Numbered from the stretch's first letter, positions 33,185-43,112 are shown. The stretch is DNA of 64,000 bases from CAWDXG01 sp963822115 (GCA_963822115.1 CAWGGM010000021.1:124001-188000), one strand, 5' to 3'. Program-made: numbers and translations. The notes: generated by a model not told the origin, from the letters alone.

Positions 33185-35170
33185 TCATTTCGGCACGGCA
33201 ACTGCCCGAGGAAGCCGCGTGCCTGCCGCGCCACCCTCGAGCGCGTGCTCCAACGCCGTGAGCTGGGCTGCCTCGTCAGCGCTGAGGGCCCGCCCCTCGA
33301 GCGGCGCGATCAGTCGCGCGGCGCGAGCCGTATCGCCGGCCGCGACCAGCCACGTCGCACCGGCCAAGAGGAGCGACGCGTCCCGGCCGCGGCCGCACAC
33401 AAACGCGGCCTGTACGTAGGTCGCGGCGACTTCCGGGCGATGCGCATGGCGCGCACGCTCGGCGAGCGGCACGAAGGCCTTGCACTGGACGGCCCCCAGC
33501 CCCACCGCTCGCTCGAGCAGAGGCAACGCCTGTGCGGGCTTGTCGTTTTCGGCGAAGGTGAGGCCGACAGTCAACGCGACGTGTGCGTGGCCGCGTGTGT
33601 CGCGCGGTGGGTGCTTGGCAAGCTTCTCGGCGAGTGGCTGCGCTTTGCTGAACTCTCCGAGATCGACCAGCGCGCTGAGCCAGTTGGCCAGAAGCTCCGG
33701 CTTGTCCCCGCAGTCGCCCACGGCCCGCCTGGCCAGCGCCGGGACGCGGTCCGGCTGGTTCTTCATGAGCGCGCGCACCACCTTGCGCTCGCGATAGCGG
33801 CAGCGGTCTTCCTGGGTGCGGAAACGCTCTGGCACCGCGAAGTAGAAGACGCGATCCTCGTTGTCGAGCATCGCCAGATCGCTGGAAAACTCCCTGCGGT
33901 CCGCATGGGAGCGCGCGAGCAGCAGGACGGCCCAGCCGCCGACGCAAGCCGCGGCGATCGCCCACGCCCGCTCGGCGGAGATGCGCTCGAGCGCGCGCTC
34001 GCCGATCAGCACCCATGCCACGAGCGCCGGACCGAGCGAGCAGGCGAGCCAGCGGTCCGCCAGCGGGTACTTGCCGGTGACTCCAATCACGCTGATATCC
34101 CGCGCGACCAGCACCGGCGCAACGCCCAGCACCACCCAGAACAGCAGCGACAGCAGCTTGCGCTCGCGGCGTCGCAAAGCCCAGATGGCCACCGCCGCCA
34201 GCGCTGCCCACGCGACCGCCGAGCGAGCCAGTAGCGCGGCGCCGCGCGCTTCCGGAAGCGACACGTCGCGCACGCCGGAGGACAGCGACAGCGGAAACGT
34301 ATTCCACAGGTAAGCGCCCAGTCCCGTGAAGATCCGCACGCCGTCCAGCGCGAGCGTGGTGCCCGAGAGCCCTTTCGCCTCGCCTTCGAGCAGAGCACGC
34401 CTGACGAGGAAGTAGACGACTCCGAGCGCGAGCGAGGGCAAGGCGGTCCACAGCCGATGCCGGCGGTCCGCCGCCAGATCGCCCTCGAGCACGCTCCAGA
34501 CGACGACAACGAGCGGCAGCGCGACCGCGGTTTCCTTGCTGCCGAGCGCCAGTAGCGTGGCGGCGATGTGCAGCGCCGCCCAGCCACGGCGCTGCTTTCC
34601 ACCTTCGCGCCAAGCGAGCCACGCTACCACCGCCCAGGTCATGCACGCGGCGACGACCACGTCGGAGCGAGCCATGATCATGCTCACGGGCGCAACCATG
34701 ACGGGGCTCAGCGCGTAGAGCACCGCCGCCACGAACGCTGCACCGCGGGACAGCCCGACGCGCCGCGCAAGGGCGCCGACGCCGGCCACGCCGAGCATGA
34801 ACCACGCGAGATTGACCAGCGCGTAGCCGCCGGCCCAGTCGTGGAAAAGCTGCCACTCGACCAGCCAGGACAGGCGGGTCACGGGCCGCCAGTACGGAAT
34901 GATGTTGCCCGATGACGACCAGAAGTAGTCGTGCCAGAGCGTCGCTTTCCAGTACGCGAGCGAATGCGCGAACCGGTTGTCGGCGATCAGGAAACGGGCG
35001 TCCCCGACGAAGCCGAAGTGCACCACATCACGAAACGCGGTCGCCGCAACCAGCGGCGCGACCAGCCACCACCAGCGACGCCACAGGTGTTCGACGCGCG
35101 TTTCTGTCTGTTCCGGGGCTCGGGGAGCTTCCGGCTGGCTACGCGAGCGCCTGCGTCGCTTGCGCGTCAT
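33185..35170 (-). CDS. Multi-span membrane protein with TPR tail, GT-C/O-mannosyltransferase-like (TMTC type)
   Basis: A 661-residue protein with a basic N-terminal tail, about ten hydrophobic helices (residues 35-430) and a soluble C-terminal region of helical repeats (about 480-640) resembling TPRs. The first external loop has GFVGDARFLIADN and PYWRPVTRLSW, a pattern seen in TMTC-like GT-C glycosyltransferases whose loop acidic residues bind a lipid-linked donor. KETAVALPL further supports this group. No specific sugar or acceptor can be named. Single gene, same strand as the nitroreductase that lies 30 bp upstream. Confidence 0.68.
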   Translation of the reverse strand: MTRKRRRRSRSQPEAPRAPEQTETRVEHLWRRWWWLVAPLVAATAFRDVVHFGFVGDARFLIADNRFAHSLAYWKATLWHDYFWSSSGNIIPYWRPVTRLSWLVEWQLFHDWAGGYALVNLAWFMLGVAGVGALARRVGLSRGAAFVAAVLYALSPVMVAPVSMIMARSDVVVAACMTWAVVAWLAWREGGKQRRGWAALHIAATLLALGSKETAVALPLVVVVWSVLEGDLAADRRHRLWTALPSLALGVVYFLVRRALLEGEAKGLSGTTLALDGVRIFTGLGAYLWNTFPLSLSSGVRDVSLPEARGAALLARSAVAWAALAAVAIWALRRRERKLLSLLFWVVLGVAPVLVARDISVIGVTGKYPLADRWLACSLGPALVAWVLIGERALERISAERAWAIAAACVGGWAVLLLARSHADRREFSSDLAMLDNEDRVFYFAVPERFRTQEDRCRYRERKVVRALMKNQPDRVPALARRAVGDCGDKPELLANWLSALVDLGEFSKAQPLAEKLAKHPPRDTRGHAHVALTVGLTFAENDKPAQALPLLERAVGLGAVQCKAFVPLAERARHAHRPEVAATYVQAAFVCGRGRDASLLLAGATWLVAAGDTARAARLIAPLEGRALSADEAAQLTALEHALEGGAAGTRLPRAVAVPK

Positions 35171-35200
35171 CGCGGCCCGAGCATGCCACGGCAGCGCGAT

Positions 35201-35941
35201 TCATCGCCTCTCTCTGTGGCCCACCGCGATCAAATACAGCGGGACCTGCCCGCTCGCGAGCGCCAGCGCCGCGGCAACCCGGGCGTCTTCGTAGCCTCCG
35301 ACGGGAACCGCTCCCAGCCCGAGCGCCGTGGCTTCCAGCAGGATGTTCTGGGCAGCGTGGCCGGCCTCGAGCGTGACGAAGCGCTCCGCCCGGCCTCCGT
35401 AGCGAGACGCTGTAACGGCGGGGCGCCCGATGACGGCGATGATAACCGCCGCCTGGTACAGCGGCGCCTGGCCGAGCGCGGCTTCTGCGATGCGCGCACG
35501 GCAGTCGCGCGCAGAAATCAGTACGAGCGAGTGCGCGGACGGATCGTAACGCCACAATCCAGAAGCATCGGCGACCAGGAGCGTGAGCGGGAAGAGCGCG
35601 CCGGCGGAGGGCGCGGTGCGATATCCGCTCGGAGAAGTAGTGCCCTGCCCCGCCCACAGCAGCTGACCCAGCTCGGCATCGTCCAGCGCACGCGACGTGA
35701 AGGCGCGCACCGAGCGACGCCGTTCCAGCACGCTGTCCAGACCCATGCCGCCGTCACGCTCTGGAGCCGGCAGGGCACGCACACCCGCGGCCGCGCCGCC
35801 TGTCTTCACTTCACTTCCTACAGCGATGTGCGCTCGGCGATCGCAGCCCGCAATGGCGAGCAGCGCGGACAGTGCGAGCGCTGCGATCGGTTCGTGCACA
35901 ACTCGAAGAGGAGCAAATCGCGTGCCCTGTTGTGGCGGCAA
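35201..35941 (-). CDS. SagB-type nitroreductase-like lipoprotein
   Basis: A 246-residue protein. The N-terminus reads IAALALSALLAIAGCDRR, a convincing lipobox, so the enzyme should be exported and lipid-anchored. The rest is a SagB-type FMN oxidoreductase: ERRRSVRAFTSRALDD, YRTAPSAGALFPLTL, AGHAAQNILLEATALGLGAVPVGGY. SagB proteins oxidise azolines in peptide natural products, but stand-alone relatives are common and have unknown roles. No precursor peptide or cyclodehydratase is nearby. A GTG shortly before the hydrophobic segment is an alternative start. Confidence 0.78.
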   Translation of the reverse strand: MPPQQGTRFAPLRVVHEPIAALALSALLAIAGCDRRAHIAVGSEVKTGGAAAGVRALPAPERDGGMGLDSVLERRRSVRAFTSRALDDAELGQLLWAGQGTTSPSGYRTAPSAGALFPLTLLVADASGLWRYDPSAHSLVLISARDCRARIAEAALGQAPLYQAAVIIAVIGRPAVTASRYGGRAERFVTLEAGHAAQNILLEATALGLGAVPVGGYEDARVAAALALASGQVPLYLIAVGHRERR

Positions 35942-35994
35942 TGTGCACCTGGTTTCCGCAACGGCTGCACCGCCGTCGTCGCGACGCGCAGTCG

Positions 35995-37710
35995 CTACGC
36001 CGACCAGAAGCTGCCGATCCGGAGACGCCGAGGCTCGATCACGTACGGTCCGCCGTGCGTGCCGACCACCGACCAGCGCGCACCGGGCGCGTCGAACGCG
36101 CCGCGCACGCGCCCCTCGCGACCCACCACCAGGCAGCGGCCGGGTGGTGGCGCATTTTCATGCGGAAGCATTGGCTCGTCACAGGAAAGCACTGCGGCAT
36201 CTCCCAGCGTTGTCGCCACCCGGTAGCGTCCATCGAGGAACACCTCGCGCCGCCGACCGTCCGGTGCCACCAACAGCACGGAATGGTGATCGCTGGGCGC
36301 ATAGCGGGTGCCGTGCCGGTCGGATGGGAACGAACTTGCAGCCAGCGCGATCTCCGCGGTGACCTCTCCCGTCGCCGGATCCAGCGCTACGCCGCGCCCG
36401 CCAAGATCCACCCGCAGCCCGTCCGCCTCCGGGTCCATCCAGACCGAGGGTCGGTCGACGGCGAAGCGCCAACGCTCCGCTCCAGACAGGTCCCAGGCGA
36501 TCAGCGCATTTTGCGCGTCGGGGACCTGGGCCACCACGATCTCTCCCACGACGCGGAAGCTCCGGGCGCCGGCCAGTCGCGCGCGCGGCACCAACGCGCC
36601 GCCGTTCCGCTCGAAGATCTGCAGCGTGCCGAACGGGCGCGGCTCCGACCAATGCACGACGAACGTGTCCGGGCCGGCCGCGACGACCGCTTCGACCAGC
36701 GGCTCGCCGGGTTCGCTCTCTGCGATCACGCCGGCTCGCGGACGCCACAACACGAGCGGGCGGACGGCACCGTCACCGGGTGCGGCGGGTGCGGCGTTGG
36801 GGACCAGCCAGTCCTCGCCCACCGGCTGCGGTCCCGGAACGTAGGACACGTGAGGGTTTTCGCCGATGCCGAGCGTCGACAGTGGTGCCAGACCGGTCGA
36901 TCGGAACTCGAGAACCCGCGGTCGCTCCGGCCCGAGCCGCACAAACACCCACCCCAGAGCGCTGGAAGTGACCGCCTCGAGTGGTGCCACCGCTTCGGCC
37001 TTCTCGACGTAGCCCTCGGTGTCGATCTGCAGGAGGCCACGGCCGGCAGGCGCGTCGACCGAGATCAGGCACCCGCCGTCGTAGCGCCGCCCCACGTACG
37101 CTGGCTGGCCCAGGAGCGGGTGCCCCACGACGCGCTCGACGCTCACCTCGTACAGCATCGGCGACACGCCGCCCTTGATCAGCCACAGGCGACCGAGCGC
37201 TTCGCTCCACAGCTCGACGCCCTCGAGATCGAGCGCCACATCGACGCGGAACGGATACGCAGACGCCTGGAAGCTGCGGGCGCGCGCAGCAACCTGCCGG
37301 CGAAGCCAGGCGAGCGCCTGGCTCCAACGCGGCGGCAGAGGCGACTCGGCCTCCAGCGCCTCGATCAGCGCCGAGGGCGGTGCGCTCTGCGTCAGGTTCG
37401 ACAGCGCCTGCGCCAGCCACTTTCCTTCCTCCCGGAGCGGACCGTACGGAAGGCCATGCGGAGGGTTGTGGCGCACGAGCAGCCGCACGAAGTCGCGTGG
37501 CGAGCGTGTCAGCGCCGCGCGCTCGGCCAGTGAAGGGTCGAGCTCCCACAGGTTCCAGTACTGGAATTTGCTGTCGTCATCGACCATCCAGAACCACTTG
37601 TTGCAGACCGTGCAGTGCAGGAAGTAGTCCGACGACTCGCTCGCGATCAGCTCGAGCCGGGGGTCGAAGCCTTCCCGACGGGCGTTGGGATGCGTGACGG
37701 CACAGGACAT
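35995..37710 (-). CDS. Hypothetical protein with N-terminal Cys/His motif and propeller-like repeats
   Basis: A 571-residue protein, not recognised. Near the N-terminus are Cys3, His7 and HCTVCNKWFW (about 32-41), which could form a zinc site. The region after residue 180 consists of short beta-strand repeats with phrases such as RYDGGCLISVDAPAGRG, LVLWRPRAGVI and LLVAPDGRRREVFLDGRY, consistent with a six- to eight-bladed propeller. No signal peptide is apparent. It lies 53 bp upstream of the nitroreductase lipoprotein on the same strand. Confidence 0.65.
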   Translation of the reverse strand: MSCAVTHPNARREGFDPRLELIASESSDYFLHCTVCNKWFWMVDDDSKFQYWNLWELDPSLAERAALTRSPRDFVRLLVRHNPPHGLPYGPLREEGKWLAQALSNLTQSAPPSALIEALEAESPLPPRWSQALAWLRRQVAARARSFQASAYPFRVDVALDLEGVELWSEALGRLWLIKGGVSPMLYEVSVERVVGHPLLGQPAYVGRRYDGGCLISVDAPAGRGLLQIDTEGYVEKAEAVAPLEAVTSSALGWVFVRLGPERPRVLEFRSTGLAPLSTLGIGENPHVSYVPGPQPVGEDWLVPNAAPAAPGDGAVRPLVLWRPRAGVIAESEPGEPLVEAVVAAGPDTFVVHWSEPRPFGTLQIFERNGGALVPRARLAGARSFRVVGEIVVAQVPDAQNALIAWDLSGAERWRFAVDRPSVWMDPEADGLRVDLGGRGVALDPATGEVTAEIALAASSFPSDRHGTRYAPSDHHSVLLVAPDGRRREVFLDGRYRVATTLGDAAVLSCDEPMLPHENAPPPGRCLVVGREGRVRGAFDAPGARWSVVGTHGGPYVIEPRRLRIGSFWSA

Positions 37711-37728
37711 GTTATTCAGCGCGAAGGC

Positions 37729-38232
37729 CTAGAGCGGCTTGGGGCGCTCGCCCTGACCGGGAAGCTCGGGCAGGCGCGGTTCCGGTTCGCCACGGCCCGG
37801 ATGCAGCGAGCTGGGCGGGCGCGGCTCCTCGTCGTGCTCGGCACTTCCGCTTGGCGCCGGCGCCGCCGACGGCACCGGACGCGGCGGCCGGGGCTGTGAC
37901 GGCACGGGCACAAGCACTGGTGTCCGGCGCTGCACCGGAGCCCGCACCGGTGAACGTGGTCCCGCGGCGGGAGCACCGTGCGGTGGGTTCATGAGCCAGG
38001 TGGCGTCGGAGAGCCGCACGTAGGTTGCGCGGCGGCCACAGCCTTCCACGCCGTAGCTCGTGATCACGCCATGCGCATCCTTGCCGAGCGGCGCGAGCGC
38101 GAGCGCGCTTCGGGGGCACTCGAGATCGAATGACGCACGGGACTCCAGCGCGGTCCGGCCGCGCGCGTTCTGCGCAGCCGGGCTGCAGCTCGAGACGACG
38201 AGCGCGAGCAGCGCCGCGTGGCCCCGGTTCAT
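37729..38232 (-). CDS. Small Pro-rich lipoprotein
   Basis: A 167-residue protein with signal peptide ending in LVVSSCSP. A short domain with Cys residues (LECPRSALALAP, YGVEGCGRRATYV) is followed by a Pro/Ser/Arg-rich low-complexity C-terminus from residue about 85. The ATG at 38230-38232 overlaps the stop of the radical SAM gene upstream (38229-38231), so translation is coupled. Function unknown. Confidence 0.65.
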   Translation of the reverse strand: MNRGHAALLALVVSSCSPAAQNARGRTALESRASFDLECPRSALALAPLGKDAHGVITSYGVEGCGRRATYVRLSDATWLMNPPHGAPAAGPRSPVRAPVQRRTPVLVPVPSQPRPPRPVPSAAPAPSGSAEHDEEPRPPSSLHPGRGEPEPRLPELPGQGERPKPL

Positions 38233-39770
38233 CGCGTCACTGTAGCCACGGGGGGCCGTCGATGCTTGAGCCGTTCGGGCGCGACGGGCGCTTCGACTTC
38301 CAGGTAACCGGCGCCGTCGGGCTTGTGGCCCAGCTTGCCAAAGGTTCGCTTGAAGTCGGCGTAGCGCCCCCCGGCACGCACCGCCTCGGCCACGGCACGT
38401 CCCTCGGCCTCGCCACCCTGGGCCAGGACGTATTCGATCCACGTCCACTTCGCACTCGTCGAGCGCACGTCGGCCCTGCCGGCGAGCCCCCGTCTCAGAC
38501 GCTCGAGCCGCTTCTGCACGCGCTGGACGCCGGCGTACGGCATGTTGTCGAGCGGCGTGTTTCGCTTGGAACAGAACGGCGAGATACCGAGCGCAATCGG
38601 CACGATGCGCGATAGCTCGCCGACGAAGCGAGCGCACTCGTCGATGTCCTCGTCGGTCTCGCCCGGCAACCCGATCATCAGATACAGCTTCAGGCGATCC
38701 ATGCCGTGCCGCTTCGCACGCTCGGCAGCGGCGACGAAATGCGGCTCGCGGCCGCGCCGCTCGATGATGCCGCGCATGCGTTCGCTTGGCCCGTCGAGCG
38801 CGGTGGTGAGCGTGCGGTAGCCGACGCGCTTGAGCGCCGCGATGAAGTCGTCCTTGAGCTTGTCGGGGCGCAGGCTCGACAGCCCCACTTCGGCGCCGCG
38901 ATCGGCCAGCGTGTTGACGATCTCGACGATCTTCGGGTGGTCGCTCACGGCGGCGCCGACCAGACCGACGCGCCGGGCATCATTCGGAATCGTCTCCAGC
39001 ACGACCTCCTTCGGCACGATCCGCATGCCGCCATTGGTCGATCGTCGCATCACGCAGTAGGTGCACCCACGCGAGCAGCCACGCTCCACTTCCGTCAGGA
39101 ACATGCCGGCCAACTCCGTGTGAGGCGTGATGATCGCGCTGTGGGCCGGAAGGAGCGCGTTGTCCGCCGCGGCGATCGGCGGCAGCGCCGCGCCGTGCGA
39201 AGCGGGTACGTAGATGTGCGGATGCCGCGCGAGTCGCGACAGCGCCTCGTCGCGGTCCGGGGCGTCGGCGATGGTCTCGAGCGCCCAGCCGACGACTTCC
39301 TCGCCCTCGCCCATGACGATCGCGTCGGCGAACGCCGACAGCGGCAGCGGGTTCGAGTTGGTGAGCGGACCGCCCATCAGCACCAACGGCCCTGCCGCGC
39401 GCTCTTCCCGCTCGGCGACAATGCCGGCGGCGTCGAGCATCCGCACCAGTCCAGCCAGCTCGACTTCGTACGCCACGCTGAATGCGATCACGTCGAAGTC
39501 TTCCAGCGGGCGCAGGCTCTCGTAGCTGATGGGCCGCTCGAGCTTCGCCCCGGGACGGTCGCCTCCGTCTTCGAGGAAAACGCGCTCGCAGGAAAAGCCC
39601 GGGCTCTCCTGGATAGCGCGGTAGATACGCTGGTAGCCGAGCGAGCTCATCCCGACCGCGTACGGCGAGGGGTAGCAGAGCGCGACCCGCCGGGGTGCGT
39701 CCCGATCGATGCGCCCCACCTCGTCGGCGAGGCGGCGGCGGATCACACTGGCGAGCTCGGCGGAAACCAT
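38229..39770 (-). CDS. Radical SAM protein with N-terminal B12-binding-like domain
   Basis: A 513-residue protein. Residues about 20-180 resemble the cobalamin-binding Rossmann domain of B12-dependent radical SAM enzymes (CYPSPYAVGMSSLGYQ, IAFSVAYEVE, VLMGGPLTNSNP), though no DXHXXG motif is evident. The cluster motif is canonical CX3CX2C in ERGCSRGCTYC. Barrel motifs LSSLRPDKL, TTALDGPSERMRG and YLMIGLPGETDED follow. The start chosen is the ATG at 39768-39770; the frame continues upstream through shadow of the next gene. Reaction unknown. Confidence 0.8.
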   Translation of the reverse strand: MVSAELASVIRRRLADEVGRIDRDAPRRVALCYPSPYAVGMSSLGYQRIYRAIQESPGFSCERVFLEDGGDRPGAKLERPISYESLRPLEDFDVIAFSVAYEVELAGLVRMLDAAGIVAEREERAAGPLVLMGGPLTNSNPLPLSAFADAIVMGEGEEVVGWALETIADAPDRDEALSRLARHPHIYVPASHGAALPPIAAADNALLPAHSAIITPHTELAGMFLTEVERGCSRGCTYCVMRRSTNGGMRIVPKEVVLETIPNDARRVGLVGAAVSDHPKIVEIVNTLADRGAEVGLSSLRPDKLKDDFIAALKRVGYRTLTTALDGPSERMRGIIERRGREPHFVAAAERAKRHGMDRLKLYLMIGLPGETDEDIDECARFVGELSRIVPIALGISPFCSKRNTPLDNMPYAGVQRVQKRLERLRRGLAGRADVRSTSAKWTWIEYVLAQGGEAEGRAVAEAVRAGGRYADFKRTFGKLGHKPDGAGYLEVEAPVAPERLKHRRPPVATVTR

Positions 39771-39810
39771 GCGTGGCCGCAGTATAGCGGCCGCCGGCCG
39801 CTGCGCTCGT

Positions 39811-40395
39811 TCAGGGGAGGTAGGTCGTGCAGATGCCCTTCTGGCAGACCGCCCGCACCTTGGATGGGTCGGTAACGGTCTGTCCGCTGTCGGTCCTGGT
39901 CTGCTGCGCTGCGCAGCCACACGCCGGGTACTGGCTCTCGCAGAGTTTCTCCGCTGCCGTGTACGCGACTGTTTCCGACTGGCCCACCCCGGTAATGACC
40001 ATGGTGCCGCAGCAGTCGACCTGGTGCGTCTCGGCAGCGCATTCCGAGTCGCTGGTGCAGCTCCGGTTGAAGTCCGGAAACACGACCGGCTGCTTGCTGC
40101 AGTCGACGGCGCCCGTTCCACCCGCGCCGCCGGCGCTCGCGCCGGCCGTTCCCGCGGCGCCGGCCATTCCGGAAGTGCCAGCCGTTCCAGCGCTGCCGCC
40201 TGTTCCCGCCGAGCCGCTCGCGCCAGTGGTACCGCCCGCAACGACGCCCCCGGCTCCGCCTCCGCTTGTGCCGGCCTCTGTACCTCCCGCGCCGGAGCCG
40301 CCATCGTGTTGACCGCTCTCGAGGGAGCCAAGGTTGCCCCCGCACGCGCCTGCAAGGATGCAGGCTACGAGAGGAAGCAGGACGCCGCGCGCCAT
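39811..40395 (-). CDS. Cys-containing lipoprotein with Gly/Ala/Ser/Thr linker
   Basis: A 194-residue protein starting at the ATG at 40393-40395, which opens on MARGVLLPLVACILAGACGG, a lipoprotein signal. About 75 residues of GTGGSAGTAG-type low complexity lead to a small C-terminal domain with eight or so cysteines (CTSDSECAAETHQVDCCGTM, ACGCAAQQ, VCQKGIC). It follows the same anchor-stalk-domain plan as the lipoprotein at 24138. Function unknown. Confidence 0.72.
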   Translation of the reverse strand: MARGVLLPLVACILAGACGGNLGSLESGQHDGGSGAGGTEAGTSGGGAGGVVAGGTTGASGSAGTGGSAGTAGTSGMAGAAGTAGASAGGAGGTGAVDCSKQPVVFPDFNRSCTSDSECAAETHQVDCCGTMVITGVGQSETVAYTAAEKLCESQYPACGCAAQQTRTDSGQTVTDPSKVRAVCQKGICTTYLP

Positions 40396-40520
40396 GCGAT
40401 CAGGGTACTTGATGGATGTCGCCGCTGCCACGGTGCGCGTTGGGCCGCAGGAGTCGCGACGCACCGCGGCATGACAAAGCCTGGACGCGGGACTGCGCAG
40501 CGTGGGGTATGCTCCAAAGC

Positions 40521-41774
40521 ATGCCGTTTTCCGCCGCCAAGAACTCCGAGGGGGAGCTCATCTACGACTGGAACGAGGTCGCTCGCAAAGGTCGCATCAT
40601 CCCCCGGACCGTGGAGTTTCTCGACGAGACGCTGCGCGATGGCCTGCAGAACCCCTCCGTCACCGACCCGAAGATCGAGGACAAGATCAGGCTTTTGCAC
40701 CTGATGGACAAGATCGGCATCGACGAGGCCGACATCGGGCTGCCCGGCAGCTCGAAGCGCGCCTTCGATGACTGCCTGCGCATGTGCCAGGAGATCACCT
40801 CGGCCGGCTTGAAGATCAAGGTGTCGTGCGCCGGCCGCACCGTGGTCAACGACATCACGCCGATGATCGAGCTCTCGCAGCGCGCGGGCATTCCGATCGA
40901 CGTGTACGCCTTTGTAGGTTCGAGCCCGATTCGCGCGCTGGCCGAGGACTGGGACCTGGAGCTCATCAAGAAGCGCAGCGCCGAGGCCATCGACGTTGGG
41001 GCCAAGGCGGGCCTGACGGTCGCATACGTCACCGAGGACACGACCCGCTCGCGCCCCGAGGTGCTGAGCGAGCTGTTCAAGCTGGCGGTGGACCACGGCG
41101 CGACGCGGCTGTGTCTATGCGACACGGTCGGACACTCCACACCCGACGGCACGCGCAACCTGATCCAGTTCACGCGCAGCCTGATCGCCGGGATGGGCGC
41201 GGGCAACGTCAGCATCGACTGGCACGGCCACAACGATCGCGGCCTCGGGCTGGTCAACGCCATCTACGCGCTGGAGTGGGGCGCGGATCGCGTGCATGGC
41301 ACCGCGCTCGGCATCGGCGAACGCGTGGGCAACGCCCAGATGGAGCTCATCCTGCTCAATCTCAAGCTGCTGGGGCTGCTGGAAGACCAGGATCTTTCGT
41401 ATCTGCTGGAGTACTGCCAGGTGGCTGCCGAAGCCGTGGGCTGGGACGTGCCCATCAACTACCCGCTCGTCGGCCGCGACGCTTTCCGCACGGCCACCGG
41501 CGTGCACGCCGCCGCCATCATCAAGGCCCAGGCCAAGGGCGATGCCTGGCTCGCCGACCGCATCTACAGCGGTGTGCCGGCAGGCATGTTCGGGCGCCAT
41601 CAGGAAATCTGTATCGGCTACATGTCCGGCGCTTCGAACGTGGCCTATTGGCTGCGCACGCGGAACATCGAACCGAACGACGCACTCGTAAAGGCCATCC
41701 TCGCCAAGGCGAAGGAGAGCGATCACATTCTCCACGACGAGGAAGTGATGGCCGTCGTCAACGCTCACTCGTAG
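40521..41774 (+). CDS. LeuA/homocitrate-synthase-family protein (short form)
   Basis: A 417-residue HMGL-like TIM-barrel enzyme. Conserved elements: FLDETLRDGLQNPS (metal- and substrate-binding DxTLRDG), EADIGLPGSS, DTVGHSTPDG and the metal-binding HGHNDRGLGL. The C-terminal domain is shorter than in feedback-regulated LeuA (usually over 500 residues) and the leucine-binding domain is absent. The reaction is presumably condensation of acetyl-CoA with a 2-oxo acid; which acid is not shown. An ATG four codons upstream is an alternative start. No other leu genes are adjacent. The amino-acid dehydrogenase follows. Confidence 0.82.
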   Translation: MPFSAAKNSEGELIYDWNEVARKGRIIPRTVEFLDETLRDGLQNPSVTDPKIEDKIRLLHLMDKIGIDEADIGLPGSSKRAFDDCLRMCQEITSAGLKIKVSCAGRTVVNDITPMIELSQRAGIPIDVYAFVGSSPIRALAEDWDLELIKKRSAEAIDVGAKAGLTVAYVTEDTTRSRPEVLSELFKLAVDHGATRLCLCDTVGHSTPDGTRNLIQFTRSLIAGMGAGNVSIDWHGHNDRGLGLVNAIYALEWGADRVHGTALGIGERVGNAQMELILLNLKLLGLLEDQDLSYLLEYCQVAAEAVGWDVPINYPLVGRDAFRTATGVHAAAIIKAQAKGDAWLADRIYSGVPAGMFGRHQEICIGYMSGASNVAYWLRTRNIEPNDALVKAILAKAKESDHILHDEEVMAVVNAHS

Positions 41775-41853
41775 CCGTTGCGTTCCCCCGCATGGGGTTT
41801 ATGGTGGTCGACACCCCGCGCTGGCCCGGACATGCGTCCGGGAGGAGGCACCC

Positions 41854-43095
41854 ATGGCGATGAGCGCGACCGAGACCACCAACCACTACCTGCACAGGGC
41901 CTTCGAGCTACTGAAGCTCGGCCCGCGCTACGAGACGCTGCTCCTGACGCCCAGCCGCGAGCTGAGGGTGGAGCTCGTGATCGAGCTCGACGACGGCAGC
42001 ATCGGCAACTTCATCGGCTACCGCATCCAGCACGATGACTCGCGCGGCCCGTTCAAGGGCGGTCTGCGCTACCACCCGAACGTCGACCTCGACGAGGTGC
42101 GCTCGCTGGCCAGCCTGATGACATGGAAGACCGCGACGGTCGGTATCCCGTTCGGGGGCGCCAAGGGCGGCATCCAGGTCGACCCGCACCAGCTCAGCCG
42201 CCGCGAGCTGGAGCGGCTGACGCGGCGCTTCGTCGACCAGATCGCCGTGCTGATCGGACCGGACATCGACATTCCCGCCCCGGACATGAACACCACGGGC
42301 GCGGTGATGAGCTGGATCTTCGATCAGTACAGCAAGCGCTATGGCTTCACGCCGGCCGTGGTCACGGGCAAGCCGGTCGAGCTGCACGGTTCGCTGGGCC
42401 GCGACGCGGCGACGGGACGTGGCTGCATGCTGGCTATCCGCGACGTGCTGCAGTCAGCGGGCGGGAAGCTCGAAGGCACCCGGTTCGCCATCCAGGGTTT
42501 CGGCAACGTCGGCAGCTGGCTGGCGAGGCTGCTCCACGAACGAGGCGCGCGCATCGTCGCGGTCAGCGACGTTCGAGGTGGCATCTTCAACGGCGACGGG
42601 CTGGACATCCCCAAGGTGTACGAGCACTCCCGCGAAACGAGCAGCGTGGTCGACTTCGAAGGAGCCGAACCCATCTCGAACGAAGCGTTGCTCACGTGCG
42701 ACTGCGACGTGTTGGTGCCCGCCGCTCTGGGCCACGTCCTCACCGCATCGAACGCACGCGACGTGAAAGCCAAGTACGTGCTGGAGGCGGCGAACGGCCC
42801 CACGACCGCCGAGGCCAACGACATCTTCGAAAACCGCGGCATCACCTGTGTGCCGGACATCTTCGCCAACGCCGGCGGAGTCACCGTGAGCTACTTCGAG
42901 TGGACGCAGAACACGCAGAAGCTGCGCTGGTCCGAAGAGCAGGTCAATCGCATGCTCGAGGACCACATGGTCGCCGCCCACCGGGCGATCTCGAAGACCA
43001 TGGATCAGCACAAGTGCTCGATGCGCACCGCCTCCTTCATCCTCGCCGTGCAGCGGGTGAAGGAAGCGACGGACATGCGCGGGCTCGGCGGCTGA
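41854..43095 (+). CDS. Glu/Leu/Phe/Val dehydrogenase (glutamate dehydrogenase type)
   Basis: A 413-residue enzyme with a strong GGAGGAGG ribosome-binding site. Key motifs: GGLRYHPNVDLDEV, MTWKTA, catalytic Lys in PFGGAKGGI, PAPDMNT, and the NAD(P) fold QGFGNVGSWLARLL. Length and sequence order fit hexameric bacterial glutamate dehydrogenase (GdhA/GudB-like), which interconverts glutamate and 2-oxoglutarate plus ammonia. The substrate pocket cannot be read confidently, so the wider family name is used. It lies 79 bp after the LeuA-like gene; sharing of a transcript is uncertain. Confidence 0.92.
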   Translation: MAMSATETTNHYLHRAFELLKLGPRYETLLLTPSRELRVELVIELDDGSIGNFIGYRIQHDDSRGPFKGGLRYHPNVDLDEVRSLASLMTWKTATVGIPFGGAKGGIQVDPHQLSRRELERLTRRFVDQIAVLIGPDIDIPAPDMNTTGAVMSWIFDQYSKRYGFTPAVVTGKPVELHGSLGRDAATGRGCMLAIRDVLQSAGGKLEGTRFAIQGFGNVGSWLARLLHERGARIVAVSDVRGGIFNGDGLDIPKVYEHSRETSSVVDFEGAEPISNEALLTCDCDVLVPAALGHVLTASNARDVKAKYVLEAANGPTTAEANDIFENRGITCVPDIFANAGGVTVSYFEWTQNTQKLRWSEEQVNRMLEDHMVAAHRAISKTMDQHKCSMRTASFILAVQRVKEATDMRGLGG

Positions 43096-43112
43096 GCCGG
43101 CGCGGGGGAGGC

